A stretch of 64,000 bases of DNA from Palaemon carinicauda (taxonomy: Eukaryota > Arthropoda > Malacostraca > Decapoda > Palaemonidae). Shown in pieces: positions 54,964 through 64,000 of the stretch. Under the pieces are notes generated by a model. That model saw nothing but the letters and a program-made list of their open reading frames with translations. It was not told where the DNA came from and ran no database searches. Numbering within the stretch: position 1 is the first letter of the stretch; each line of letters opens with the position of its first letter. Location: assembly GCF_036898095.1 (NCBI RefSeq), contig NC_090751.1, forward strand, positions 83,300,310 to 83,364,309, read 5' to 3'. A program made the position numbers and the translations under genes.

Positions 54964-55208
54964 GATTAAGAAGTGTAGCAATCTGTTGTGTATTTTCTCA
55001 AATGGCATGTGGAATTTCGTACCAAGAATGAATATTTTATTTGTGAACAGGTTCAACCACATATACATCATAGTGTACAATGTTTTGAATGTGAATAACT
55101 TTTAGAGCTGATTGTAGTCCTAACCAATAACCTATCAAAGTAAATTCAGTGTAGCATTCTAACTGGGGTAATCCATCCAAATAAGTGTAAATTTAAAAGA
55201 AGAAAAGA
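54964..55208 (+). other. outer Gypsy 3' untranslated region, continued
   Basis: Non-coding remainder of the outer element after the nested insertion, ending with a purine-rich tract AAAAGAAGAAAAGA (55195-55208) just before the 3' LTR. Confidence 0.75.
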
Positions 55209-55408
55209 TGTTATATTATTAATGATTATTTAATAATTATGATGTTAATATTGTTGAGAACGCTGCCAACAGCTACATGATTCCTAATGCTACCGCTAGA
55301 TGTCTGTGTGTATTGTTAGTCGTTGTGTCCCGCTATATCCAATAAAGCTGAGTTGTAACTTGTGAGTTTCCATCATAAATATCACCTCCGATATAGGGCA
55401 TCAAGACA
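55209..55408 (+). repeat. Gypsy (outer) 3' LTR
   Basis: Starts TGTTATATTATTAATG and ends GGCATCAAGACA, followed by the target duplication CCACC. AATAAA at 55341. Confidence 0.93.
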
Positions 55409-55413
55409 CCACC

Positions 55414-57772
55414 TAAAATCCCGTTTCTCATCTTGGGAACCCCATTACTGTTGGAGTTTGTAGGCTGGTAGCAATAAAACAAATAGCCTAACAAAAATGA
55501 CTGAGGGGAGTCTAATCAAACACTTACCAAAGTTACTTTTCCATCATGGGCCCCAACAAGTGTTAAATAAAGAATTAAACTCAGGCTACCATAAAGGGTA
55601 CAAAATAATTCCCATCGTCCCCCATAATTGTTGGATAGAGAATCAAGTTCAGTACAGTTAAGAGATAAAAGTTAATTTCCCTTGGCTCAAGTAAATTCAA
55701 AAGTACTAATTATCACTATTTACCTTAATTAAATCTTGAGGGTCAAGGTCATCCTTGCTTTCATCGTTGTCATAATCCATCTTGGCCGAGATTGATCAAT
55801 GGTAACATAGGCCTGTCAAAATTTCATTTTAGCACTGGCCTTACGACAGCACAGGCTCTTTGTCACAAAGAATGCTATCTATTCTCACAAAACAGTCCAA
55901 TTACTACAAGGCTCACACATAAGTTTAAAGTTCTGGAACCCAATTTTGACGAATATTGAATCAGATGGAATACCTTCAGTGGTTTTGGGTTAGGCTGACC
56001 TTGTCCAAAGGCTGTCATGTTCGATTTTGATTATGAACAGACAAATGGTGTATTAAGTGGTTTATATACAATAGTACCAAACTTCTCGGGTTTCTGGACC
56101 TAAGCTTCTTCTATATAACCTTCAGTTCACCAATTTGATAACAGTGAGCGAATAAGACTTTTTTTGTTAGAATCCCACCTCAACTTATATCATTGAGAGT
56201 TGGATTTTTCTACTTGTGTGGTTGTAATCCGTTTGACACTAAAAGTCATAAAATAATTTTTCCGTCTCTGCGATGACTTCAATCCGGTTATTATAAACTA
56301 TATCACAATAAATTTGGTAAACTTTTACTGAAAAATTCAATACATTTATAATAAAAATATTAAATTTTGTCTTAATTACATTATTATTACATTAGGCAAT
56401 TTTATCACTAGAGATAAGATTGGCCAAGTTGTTCGAATTCTACTCGTAGGGCACTGAGAAGTCACTGTCGATTTTAAAGGTAAACAAACCTGACTCCTGA
56501 GTCCGACTAGTGACCATTCTTGCCAAATGGAAAATTCCCACCAATGTTCTTTTCAAAGTTCAAACTATGAAGGATATACTTTTAATCAGGCTTGATAGAA
56601 ATCTAGACTATACCATGAATACAAAAAAATTTGCATTAGGAAAAATGTATTGATGTTTTTTTCTATTTCCATTTAAATTCATATGCTGTATTTCAATGCT
56701 TATCTTGTGAAATTGGCATCTCTCAATCTGGCACGCTGCTAGTGACTCGTGCATTGACTAGGGATACTTTAGTGACGGACACTGACTCAAGTTCTGGTTC
56801 GGCGTTGATACATAGCTTTGTAACGGCGCCTCTATTATTTAGTTATTTGAGTTTATCTTCCTCTTAAACTGTTTTGTCTTTTCCTCTACATCAGATCTAA
56901 TATTTCTATTTCCTCTCCTAAATTTCTTTCACTTAATAATTATGATCCTACTATTTTCTTTAGGTGTTCCTCGCAGAGTTGTTGATGCTCAATGATTTCA
57001 TTCCTTTCTTTACTATATTCCTGACAAAACAATAAAAAACAGATCTACTATTCTTCATCAATTTCATAAAAAATATAGTTTAACCCCCACCCCCTTGTGT
57101 CTATTTACAATGCTTAGTTTTAACGTATTATATTTGGCTCTAAAATATGGTCAATGTTACGTGGGCTCCCTAACCTGTCAGGTACTGTATCAGATTGAAA
57201 AATGTTAATCATATAAATAGCATGCCATATCTCTATTGAAAAAAGGGTGTTGCATTAATTTTAAAATTTAGGCGACATCCAAATAAATATTAACAACCTG
57301 GTTCTGCTATAGGCCTACTTTAGTTACTTCAAGGGATGCTTTTCTGGTCCTATACAGCAGGGGAACCCTACTCTCTATACGACCTTCAGTCATTTTATCA
57401 TGGGCATTCAAAGGTATTCCGCATTTAACACTGCATATTGCTCGTTTATTGTCAACATATAGAAATTGGAGAACAAGAAAGTCTTCAGTTTCCTCTTGAA
57501 AGTCTTAATATTTTCACTTTCGTATGTCTAGTGGGAGCTTATTGTATTATTGTATAGTCTTGGGGCAAAACAATAAATAAAGGACCAAGATTGATAAAAG
57601 GTGTCCCACCCCGATAAATTACTCCTATTACATTACACTGGCTGTCTATTAAAGTCAGACTAGAATTTAAGACATGCAATGATTCATCATGTTAGAACTG
57701 GATGTCCAATATCATGTAAGAGAAGTTCTAGCCTACATATCGTACAGCCAACGAATCTCGTCGACAGGAGAA
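55414..57772. other. intergenic, no gene seen
   Basis: AT-rich. No open frame with recognisable similarity, no RNA gene and no clear repeat. Confidence 0.55.
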
Positions 57773-57774
57773 TA

Positions 57775-57809
<35 letters not shown>

Positions 57810-58445
57810 TTGCTGAGCTACATCCGTAGTGGGAAAAGAAGCATGCTGTAAGCTCAGGGGGACCAAACAGGGAAAATAACCCAGTGAGGAAAGAAAACAA
57901 GGAAAAATTAAATATTTCAAACACAGTAACATTAAAATGAATATTTCCTATATACCTGTTAGAACTTTAACAAAAAAAGAGGAAGAAAAATAGGATAGAA
58001 AAGTGTGCCCGAGTGTGTACCCTGAAGCAGGAGAACTCTAACCCAAGACAGTGAAGACCATGATACAGAGGCTATGGCACTAACCCCCAAGACTAGGGAA
58101 CAGTGATTTGATTTTGGAGTGTCCTTCACCAAGAAGAGCTGCTTACCATGGCTAAAGTCTCTTCTGCCCTCACCAAGAGGAAAGTAGCCACTGAACAATT
58201 ACAGTGTAGTAGTTAACCCCTAGGATGAAGAATTGTTTGGTAATCTCAAAGTTGTCAGGTGTATGAGAACAGGAGAATCTGTAAAGAATAGGCCAGACTA
58301 TTCGGTTTATGTGTAGGCAAAGAGAAAGTCAACTATAACCAGAGAGAAAGATACAATGTAGTTCTGTCTGACCAATCAAAGGAGCCCAAAAATCTCTATT
58401 GGTAGTATCTCAACAGGTTACTGGTGCCCGACTGATGGTTTCTGT
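57773..58445 (+). repeat. dispersed repeat, long copy (TTA-headed, decapod type)
   Basis: Starts with a TTA trinucleotide run (57777-57806), then TTGCTGAGCTACATCCGTAG, AACAGGGAAAATAACCCAGT, GAGGAAAGAAAACAAGGAAA, and runs through AACCCAAGACAGTGAAGACC to TCTCAACAGGTTACTGGTGC. The same head occurs inverted at 59284-59395 and 63597-63652, and the tail at 3741-3994. No coding capacity. I recognise it as very common in decapod genomic DNA; its mechanism of spread is unknown to me. A SINE or a truncated LINE end would both fit. Confidence 0.75.
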
Positions 58446-59283
58446 CACTGAACTTAATGGAGGCTTGGGGTGTACTTCTACTGTGTATTCTAGAGCTTTC
58501 AACTATACAGCATCAAGACTATACAAATAGCTTTCACTAGACATCCAAATGACTGAAGGCTTTGAAGAAGTACTGAAGGCTTTCCATCTTTTCTAAGTGC
58601 TTCAATAATATGGACTTGGGCAATTAACCCGGAATACCATGTGATACCCAAGAATGTATACAGTTTGTGCATGTGAGAACCAAGAAAACAGCCCTTACAG
58701 TAAAGTAGTTATACATATTTTGGGAATAGTAATCCAGCACTTTTTACCTGCCTGCTCCCGATAGAAGGGCGCCATGAATTACTTTAAACTACTGTAGGGG
58801 AACACGGAATGTTATCTTTTTCATTTATGGATTTGCCCTGGAAACAAAACAAAATTTCACCGAATAAGTAATGTTTGCCATTACTTCTGTCAGTGTTGCA
58901 ACAGACATGCTCCAACAAGAATGACCCCTTCAGTGAATCTTTCTTATAAACATCATAATTCTGGTGAAATTGAAACTTCGTAAAATTGAGTTATGATGGA
59001 AGACAGTCAGACAGGAAAATTTTTGACTAAAGTCTAAACCGTACTTAGCGTTCTTAGAAAGTGCTTAAAACCATTACAACTATGTTCCACATGTTGAGCA
59101 TCTATGAGGTGGAACATTATCAACAAGCATATGTCATTCTCTTAAGCTCTGTCAATGACAGTCACAATTTGATGAACTGAAACAAAAAACTTTTGTAAGC
59201 ACTTGATTCCATTGTTATTATTCTTAAAATGTTACTTCAATTGTTCATAACTTTTATTTATTTCCTTTCCTCAATAAACATTA
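58446..59283. other. intergenic, no gene seen
   Basis: Non-coding stretch, no recognisable features. Confidence 0.5.
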
Positions 59284-59395
59284 CTTTGTTGGAGCCCTTT
59301 GGCTCATAGTATCCTTTTCCAAACACGGTTATAGCCTAGCTAATACAGATAATAATAGATAATAATAATTGTGAAGCATCAGCCTGTGAAGGTTA
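59284..59395 (-). repeat. dispersed repeat head fragment
   Basis: The minus strand reads AATAATAAT..., TTAGCTAGGCTATAACCGTG, TTTGGAAAAGGATACTATGA, GCCAAAGGGCTCCAAC: the head of the repeat at 57773. Confidence 0.7.
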
Positions 59396-59641
59396 CTTAG
59401 TGTCGTTTAATAGAAATAATAAGCATTTGCTTCATAAATAAATAACTGATTATTTGTCGAACCAATCCTATTCATATTAAAATTCCTCAATTTCTAACAT
59501 TAAAATGAGGTGTTAATTTCCTACAAATTGTTGCATACAGTTCAAGTAACCACAGGTAATACAGTTGAATTCTAGCTTTCATAGCTTTACACATTTAAGA
59601 TAAAGGCAAAAGGAAACAACATGTATAATACATGAAATATA

Positions 59642-59647
59642 TTTATT
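59642..59647 (-). terminator. candidate poly(A) signal of the PDZ gene
   Basis: AATAAA on the minus strand (TTTATT on the plus strand) about 1.57 kb after the stop codon at 61213. Other candidates may exist; the long AT-rich interval would be 3' untranslated region. Confidence 0.3.
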
Positions 59648-61212
59648 TATAGATATATTTATATACAATCTGATGACAGTCCTAAAATACATTTCAATAG
59701 CTTCTCACAAAATGTTATCTTCCCCTTTCCAAGAATGGATTGTATTTTTTTTTCTCCAAAACATCAAGACCTGCTTACTAGGGCATAAAAAGCGAATGGT
59801 ATCCCCATTTTAGAGGCCCAGATCTCTCGTTAACAAGGAAGATCAGATCAGATCCCTAACAAGGCACTCTCCTCCTTTGCCTTCAACTCATCCTTGTTTC
59901 TCTTGAAGAAAGGGTTAAGACATGAAAGACAAAAAAGGAAAAAGAAAATTCTTTTTCATTCTCCTTGAAGAGGAGATGAAAACCTTCATAAAAATAAAGA
60001 AAAATATACATGCTGGAATGTTCATACATCTACTTGTTTTTTTTTTCATCCCGAATTAATGGCACATGCAGTGGCTTTAACAATGGATATATGTTGCAGG
60101 TTCTTTTGACTTTAGAACGACGCAATCCACATTAGTTACATCGCATTAGCCTATTTAATCAATCCAGGTGTGTATGTACATATATATACAGTATGCAAAC
60201 ATATGCTGTATATATACATATATAGATTTTATATATAAACATACTATGCAATTTATACAAAGCACAATATGCAAATATACATACTGTACACAACACACAC
60301 ATACAATATTATCGAACATGGTCACAATTTGTATCTTTGGCACTAATAGCTTCATATTGCTCTCTTTCTCTAGAATCTGTGCTCCACTCGTCTGTTCTAT
60401 CAGGACAACTTTTCAACTAAGGAAAAATTAACATTAAAGATCAACAACAACGTCCAAAAAGAAATATAACAAAGAAGCTCTTGTTAAAATATTTCACTTC
60501 TTTCGAAAGATCTTTTTCTCCTCAGAAGTACAATATAGCAGTAGCTAATAATTACATCATATGGCATACAAGCTCAGTAAGGTTCACTATATGGTAAAAT
60601 AGCATACACCCAAAACTCGATTTCATGTTTCTATTCACCAAGGGATAGTTAGTTATCACATTAGGTTTTGTTCAAGACACAACAGAGTTGTAGTATATGA
60701 AAGAACGTCGAAAATTGTCGAGACAACAAGTTCTTGGGACAAATAATCTGCACATCTCAAGTCATAGGCTATATAGAGCGAAATCGATTCAGACGAGATA
60801 TAATGTAGTAGTAGTAGTATGTAGTAATAGTAGTAGTAATCACTGGTTTTTACTATCTAACTACAATCACTTTTGACTTTGTCTCGAATATATACCCAAG
60901 CTGCCTTGGATGAAGATTACAAGGAAGAGAAGATAAAGTCTCATAACTGTGGAAGAGAATATAGAAAAAAAAAGTCAATACTTTGGAATATTAAGAACTC
61001 TAAATTTAATTACTTTGGGTAGAATGAAACAAAATATAACAGCTTGGAAAATAAGTGGAAAATTTTATAATTTATATCAGCCACAAAAATTATGAATCCT
61101 TGACAAATGAATGAATAGAAATATTTCAAGCATCGAAATATGATTTAATTCATATATAACTCACTGACATTAAAAAAAGTTCATTACCTTTGAATGAAGA
61201 AGAAATCATCTA

Positions 61213-61317
61213 TCAACAAGGATACTGTATAACAGATAAGGATATCTTTCCTCTGGTTTTTCGCAGCAGATCTATGATAGATTCGCAGTCCCAGCCAATA
61301 ACGTCAACATCATTGAC
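61213..61317 (-). CDS. PDZ gene terminal exon
   Basis: 105 bases, acceptor CTATTTCAG at 61318. Encodes VNDVDVIGWDCESIIDLLRK and TRGKISLSVIQYPC then TGA. It completes the last PDZ (helix 2 and final strand), so the protein ends right after the domain. Confidence 0.87.
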   Translation of the reverse strand, partial: VNDVDVIGWDCESIIDLLRKTRGKISLSVIQYPC

Positions 61318-63857
61318 CTGAAATAGAAAGAATACAGAAGATCAGGAACTGCACATACAGTTACTAATTACTATACTGTAGATCAACCAGTGTCTCCTGG
61401 TCCGAATAATACCACACATTCAAGGAAAACAGTTTTTTTAAAAATTCCATGTATAATGTCCCCACCTTTAGGGACATGAATAATGCTAGTATCTTCTGGA
61501 GTAAATTAATATCAACAAATTCAAACAGCAGATTATTCCAATTCTTGTACCCTGTACTCCAAAACATCAAAAAATACTAAAACAGTCAAAACAGAATATG
61601 AATGGAAATAATTACCTTCACCACAATATCTCCTATTCTGAGTCTCCCATCTTTAGCAGCAACACTATCAGCATAGATCGCCGTGATGATTGTCCTTTCT
61701 CCCTGGGGTTTTAAAGAGAAACCTAGCCGACTGTTCCACCCTCTGTTAAGCTCTATCGTCACGACCTGAGTATACAAAACATGCAAATCAAATCACATGA
61801 AAACAAAATGTACATCAATATAATAGTTAAGCTGAAATAGATTAATTGTATTAACCACCATACAACTCACAACTACATTTTTTTGCAATATTATACAAAT
61901 ATTTTCAGATATTTCATTAAAGAACTTACTTAAACATAAAATTTAAGTCCTCTTAACTACACACCTTTGGTTTATGTGACTTTTGTGAGCTTGTGGATCC
62001 ATCATCTTTGAAAGACTCTTCGGTGTTTGAATCTTCCTCCTCAGGTGTGAAAACGATTCCCTTCCACTTCAAAAGACCATTATTCCTGGGCCCATCTGCA
62101 TCATAGCTACTTATATTATGATCGGAGGTTGTATTCGTGAGTCTGGATTCCTCATGAGGGTGAGGGGCCCCTAAATTGACACTGTGGTAACCTTGCTGGA
62201 GATGTGAGAATGCTGGAGTATCACTGTGAGTCGATGTGAGCTGGGGTGCAGAGTCGATGGAGTCTGCTGATGGGTACTGAGCCCCTAAAGGAGATGGGAA
62301 TGACTGGTCGATTTCATGAGGGGGAGTGAATTGAGTTTTGCGAGGACAGCTGCGACCACTACTCAGGTCCAGGAAGCTTGGCCTCTTGGGTCTGGACGAT
62401 TCAGAGGTGGAAGGGGTGAGCGAGCACGAAGACACACAGGAGGAGTTTCTAGAACGAATGGTGGTTGAACCGGAGTCGTCAGTTTGGCTGTCGCCAAACG
62501 GTGATGCCTCATGATCGGTTTCTCTTATACTATTAAGGGAGATCTTACTTTCTAGAGTTGGGCTGCCTGGCAGAGATTCCTCTGTTCTTCTGACCAAAGA
62601 GTCCCATCCTGCAAAAAAACAAATTTCATAAGTTTTCCCTAACCCAGTAAGATACAGTACTTAATTTAGCTCAATCACAATTTTTGCATATTACACAGTT
62701 GCCATAGCCAAGATTACAACTGCAATGGATACTTACGGTCTACTACTACACTTTTGATATCAGGGCTTGGGGTCTTCTGAAGACGTCTTCTCCTTGGGGT
62801 TCCAGGGGAACTTGTGGCACCATTCAAACTTGGAGAATTGCAAGGAGACTGTTTCCTGAAGGCAAGATCGGATAACATGTCCCGAGCTTCTTTGCGAAGG
62901 GCTTTAGGTTTTACCATAATATCGGGTTCAGTTGGAGAAACTGGAGAAATGGGTGTCTGCATATGATCCCTGGAAAGAAAAACAAAATCTGAGCATTAGC
63001 ATCCATTACTGTTCATCATTACTGAATGGTACAGTATTTCCTCACATGCAACTGCTCCACCCTAAAAATTAACTTTCATAACACCAACAAAATTGTCAGT
63101 AATTAAATTGCATCATTAAATCATCTTTCCATAATTAACTTAAATTGTCAACAAAATATAAACACTACCTCACCTGTACAATTTCAAAGTGACAGTTTCA
63201 GGACAGGTACGCAAGAACGCAATTGCCTCTTCATGGCTTAAGCTGCACATGTCAGTGTTGTTCACAGATATTATTTTATCACCTGGGCGTAATCTACCAT
63301 CAGAGATGGCTGGCTCTTTAACTAACGAGCGAATTGTATGTCCCAAAATACTGTTGTCTTGCTTACGAAGTGTGAAACCCAAGGACCCAGCAACTTTGGT
63401 TAATTCCACTTCAAACTCCTGTCAAAATAAACCAAAATAAATATAAACTTACAAACAATGGCAGCAGATTCAGTGCAAATATAGATCATATATTTTTTTA
63501 TAATTTCAGTAAGTCTAATGATAGTTTCAAATTAAGGTAAAAGCCCCAAAATTTAAGGAGACTATTTTCTTTCCTTATCGAATTATTTTCTCGTTGAAGC
63601 CCTTCTCCAATTAGGGTTGTAGCTTAGCTAATAATAATAATAATAATAATATTCCTACTAACCCCACAAGTTGAGAAAGACGGAGAAGGCGAGAGATAAT
63701 TTTGACTAGTATTAGGAGCAGTCAGGCTTGTAGTGACTATCACTTGGCCGGAGCAACCATCCGGGGTATCTTCTTCCTCCCCCAGGGCACCTTCGGGAGG
63801 ACGGCACACTTCTAAGCTTACTTCCTGTCCACAAGTGCGCAGAAGTTCAAGGGCCTC
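61213..63857 (-). CDS. multi-PDZ scaffold protein, C-terminal six exons (partial)
   Basis: Exons on the minus strand: 63857-63663, 63418-63174, 62969-62737, 62608-61965, 61765-61616, 61317-61213. All have AG acceptors, and all donors are GT. Phases join exactly (0, 2, 1, 0, 0), giving 523 codons ending at TGA 61213-61215. The protein contains the end of one PDZ domain, a complete PDZ, a Ser/Pro-rich linker of about 290 residues and a final PDZ ending SLSVIQYPC. PDZ domains bind C-terminal peptides and assemble complexes at membranes and junctions. The linker-PDZ pattern and CRPPEGAL after the first PDZ recall the PDZ cluster of PTPN13-like phosphatases, but no phosphatase domain follows, so the identity stays open (other multi-PDZ scaffolds are possible). 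Upstream exons lie outside the window. Confidence 0.88.
61616..61765 (-). CDS. PDZ gene exon: first half of the last PDZ
   Basis: 150 bases, phase 0, acceptor ATACTCAG, donor GTAATT. Encodes VVTIELNRGWNSRLGFSLKP (binding loop RLGF) and AIYADSVAAKDGRLRIGDIV VK: strands 1-4 of a PDZ. Confidence 0.9.
61965..62608 (-). CDS. PDZ gene exon: long Ser-rich linker
   Basis: 644 bases, acceptor TTTTTTTGCAG, donor GTGTGT. Begins RWDSLVRRTEESLPGSPTLE and runs through Ser/Thr/Pro-rich sequence (SSCSLTPSTSESSRPKRPSF) to GLLKWKGIVFTPEEEDSNTE and SSQKSHKPK. No known domain. Short ordered-looking motifs WDSLVRR and KWKGIVFTPEEE may be conserved binding sites (inference). Confidence 0.87.
62737..62969 (-). CDS. 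PDZ gene exon: linker
   Basis: 233 bases, from the split Arg codon (acceptor CTTTCCAG) to donor GTAAGT. Encodes DHMQTPISPVSPTEPDIMVK, KEARDMLSDLAFRKQSPCNS and TPRRRRLQKTPSPDIKSVVV: a low-complexity Ser/Pro linker with a short Leu/Ala-rich predicted helix and a basic RRRR patch. Likely disordered, with several S/T-P sites. Confidence 0.85.
63174..63418 (-). CDS. PDZ gene exon: complete PDZ domain
   Basis: 245 bases. Acceptor TTGACAG before 63418, donor GTGAGG after 63174, ending in AG of a split Arg codon. Domain order: VELTKVAGSLGFTLRKQ (carboxylate-binding GLGF-type loop), DGRLRPGDKIISVNNTD, SHEEAIAFLRTCPETVTLKL. His in SHEEA sits at the start of helix 2, typical of class I PDZ domains (binding S/T-x-hydrophobic C-termini). 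Confidence 0.9.
63597..63652 (-). repeat. dispersed repeat head in PDZ gene intron
   Basis: The minus strand reads ATTATTATTATTATTAGCTAAGC, written here as an ATT run then TTAGCTAAGCTACAACCCTA, ATTGGAGAAGG: the head of the 57773 repeat, inside the intron between the first two exons. Confidence 0.7.
63663..63857 (-). CDS. PDZ gene exon: end of a PDZ domain
   Basis: 195 bases, phase 0 at both ends. Acceptor TTTGCAG at 63858-63860, donor GTTAGT after 63663. Encodes EALELLRTCGQEVSLEVCRP (the last helix and strand of a PDZ) and an acidic tail PEGALGEEEDTPDG. A short ORF starting upstream of 63857 is intron read-through. Confidence 0.87.
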
Positions 63858-64000
63858 CTGCAAAGGAATTCATCTCCGTTTAAAAATTGATTTGATCCAC
63901 ATAGATTTTCCTTCAAAAACAATACTGCCTTTCCCAAATGATTTTGAAGCTACAACCATCAGTTATAAATGGAATGTATATCCTAAGTTAATCAAATTTA

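Larger units (their letters stand above)
47013..55408 (+). mobile_element. Gypsy LTR retrotransposon (outer copy)
   Basis: Bounded by LTRs of 199 and 200 bases and by a 5-base target duplication CCACC (47008-47012 and 55409-55413). gag-protease 47325-48692, RT from 48693, RT/RNase H/integrase 49070-51268. A second Gypsy element (51307-54959) is inserted about 40 bases after the integrase stop. By eye the two LTRs differ at about eight positions plus one indel, so the copy is moderately old. Lesions in pol: TGA at 48690 and a one-base loss near 48996. Its RT (CIADDVLI) and protease resemble Mag-group Gypsy elements. Confidence 0.93.

Noticed and set aside
57687..58198. Minus-strand frames with poly-Ile or poly-Asn
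   Set aside because: Translated TTA run and dispersed repeat.
60155..60431. Overlapping frames on both strands near 60.2 kb
   Set aside because: AT/ATAC-rich low-complexity sequence, probably 3' untranslated region of the PDZ gene.
61213..63857. Firm assignment as PTPN13
   Set aside because: No phosphatase, KIND or FERM domain in the window, and the protein ends after a PDZ.

Overview
The window is eukaryotic and almost entirely transposable elements. Only one host gene is visible, on the minus strand at the right end (about 59640 to beyond 64000). Spliceosomal introns, DIRS-type tyrosine-recombinase retrotransposons, Gypsy LTR elements, a hAT relic, a LINE relic, a tRNA-derived SINE and a dispersed repeat with a TTA-rich head all point to an arthropod. 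I recognise the TTA-headed repeat and the SINE from decapod crustacean DNA, so a shrimp-, crayfish- or crab-like genome is my inference; the species cannot be read from the sequence.

Layout. 1-1965: hAT transposase pseudogene running in from the left edge. 1970-2285: tRNA-like SINE, minus. 3079-3185: ATT microsatellite. 3741-3994: dispersed repeat fragment. 4280-8290: DIRS family A, copy A1, an internally deleted derivative. 9065-22967: DIRS family B, copy B1 (minus), itself split by copy B2 (14869-22682, minus); B2 carries a TA-flanked TIR element in its reverse transcriptase (18116-19134). 23425-32080: DIRS A2 (plus), with recognisable gag, RT, RNase H and tyrosine recombinase. 32084-32706: inverted left-end fragment A3. 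33540-34020: unassigned degenerate coding remnant. 34025-36430: LINE pseudogene, minus. 37125-46268: DIRS B3 (minus), whose gag region is duplicated. 47013-55408: Gypsy element with 5-bp target duplications, containing a second, internally deleted CsRn1-like Gypsy element (51307-54959) with its own 4-bp duplications. 57773-58445: long copy of the dispersed repeat. 61213-63857: six exons at the 3' end of a multi-PDZ scaffold gene.

How the parts work together. In both DIRS families an internal complementary region equals the reverse complement of the left end joined to that of the right end, the arrangement expected for replication through a circular intermediate and integration by a tyrosine recombinase. 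Three of the four copies that keep a Gag start have a polypyrimidine-AG sequence directly upstream of the Gag zinc finger, suggesting a spliced leader region. None of the DIRS or Gypsy copies is fully intact: stops, frameshifts or lost catalytic residues can be seen in each. I found no rRNA, functional tRNA, CRISPR or prokaryotic system, and no clearly new biological system; the most informative material is the architecture and nesting of the DIRS elements.
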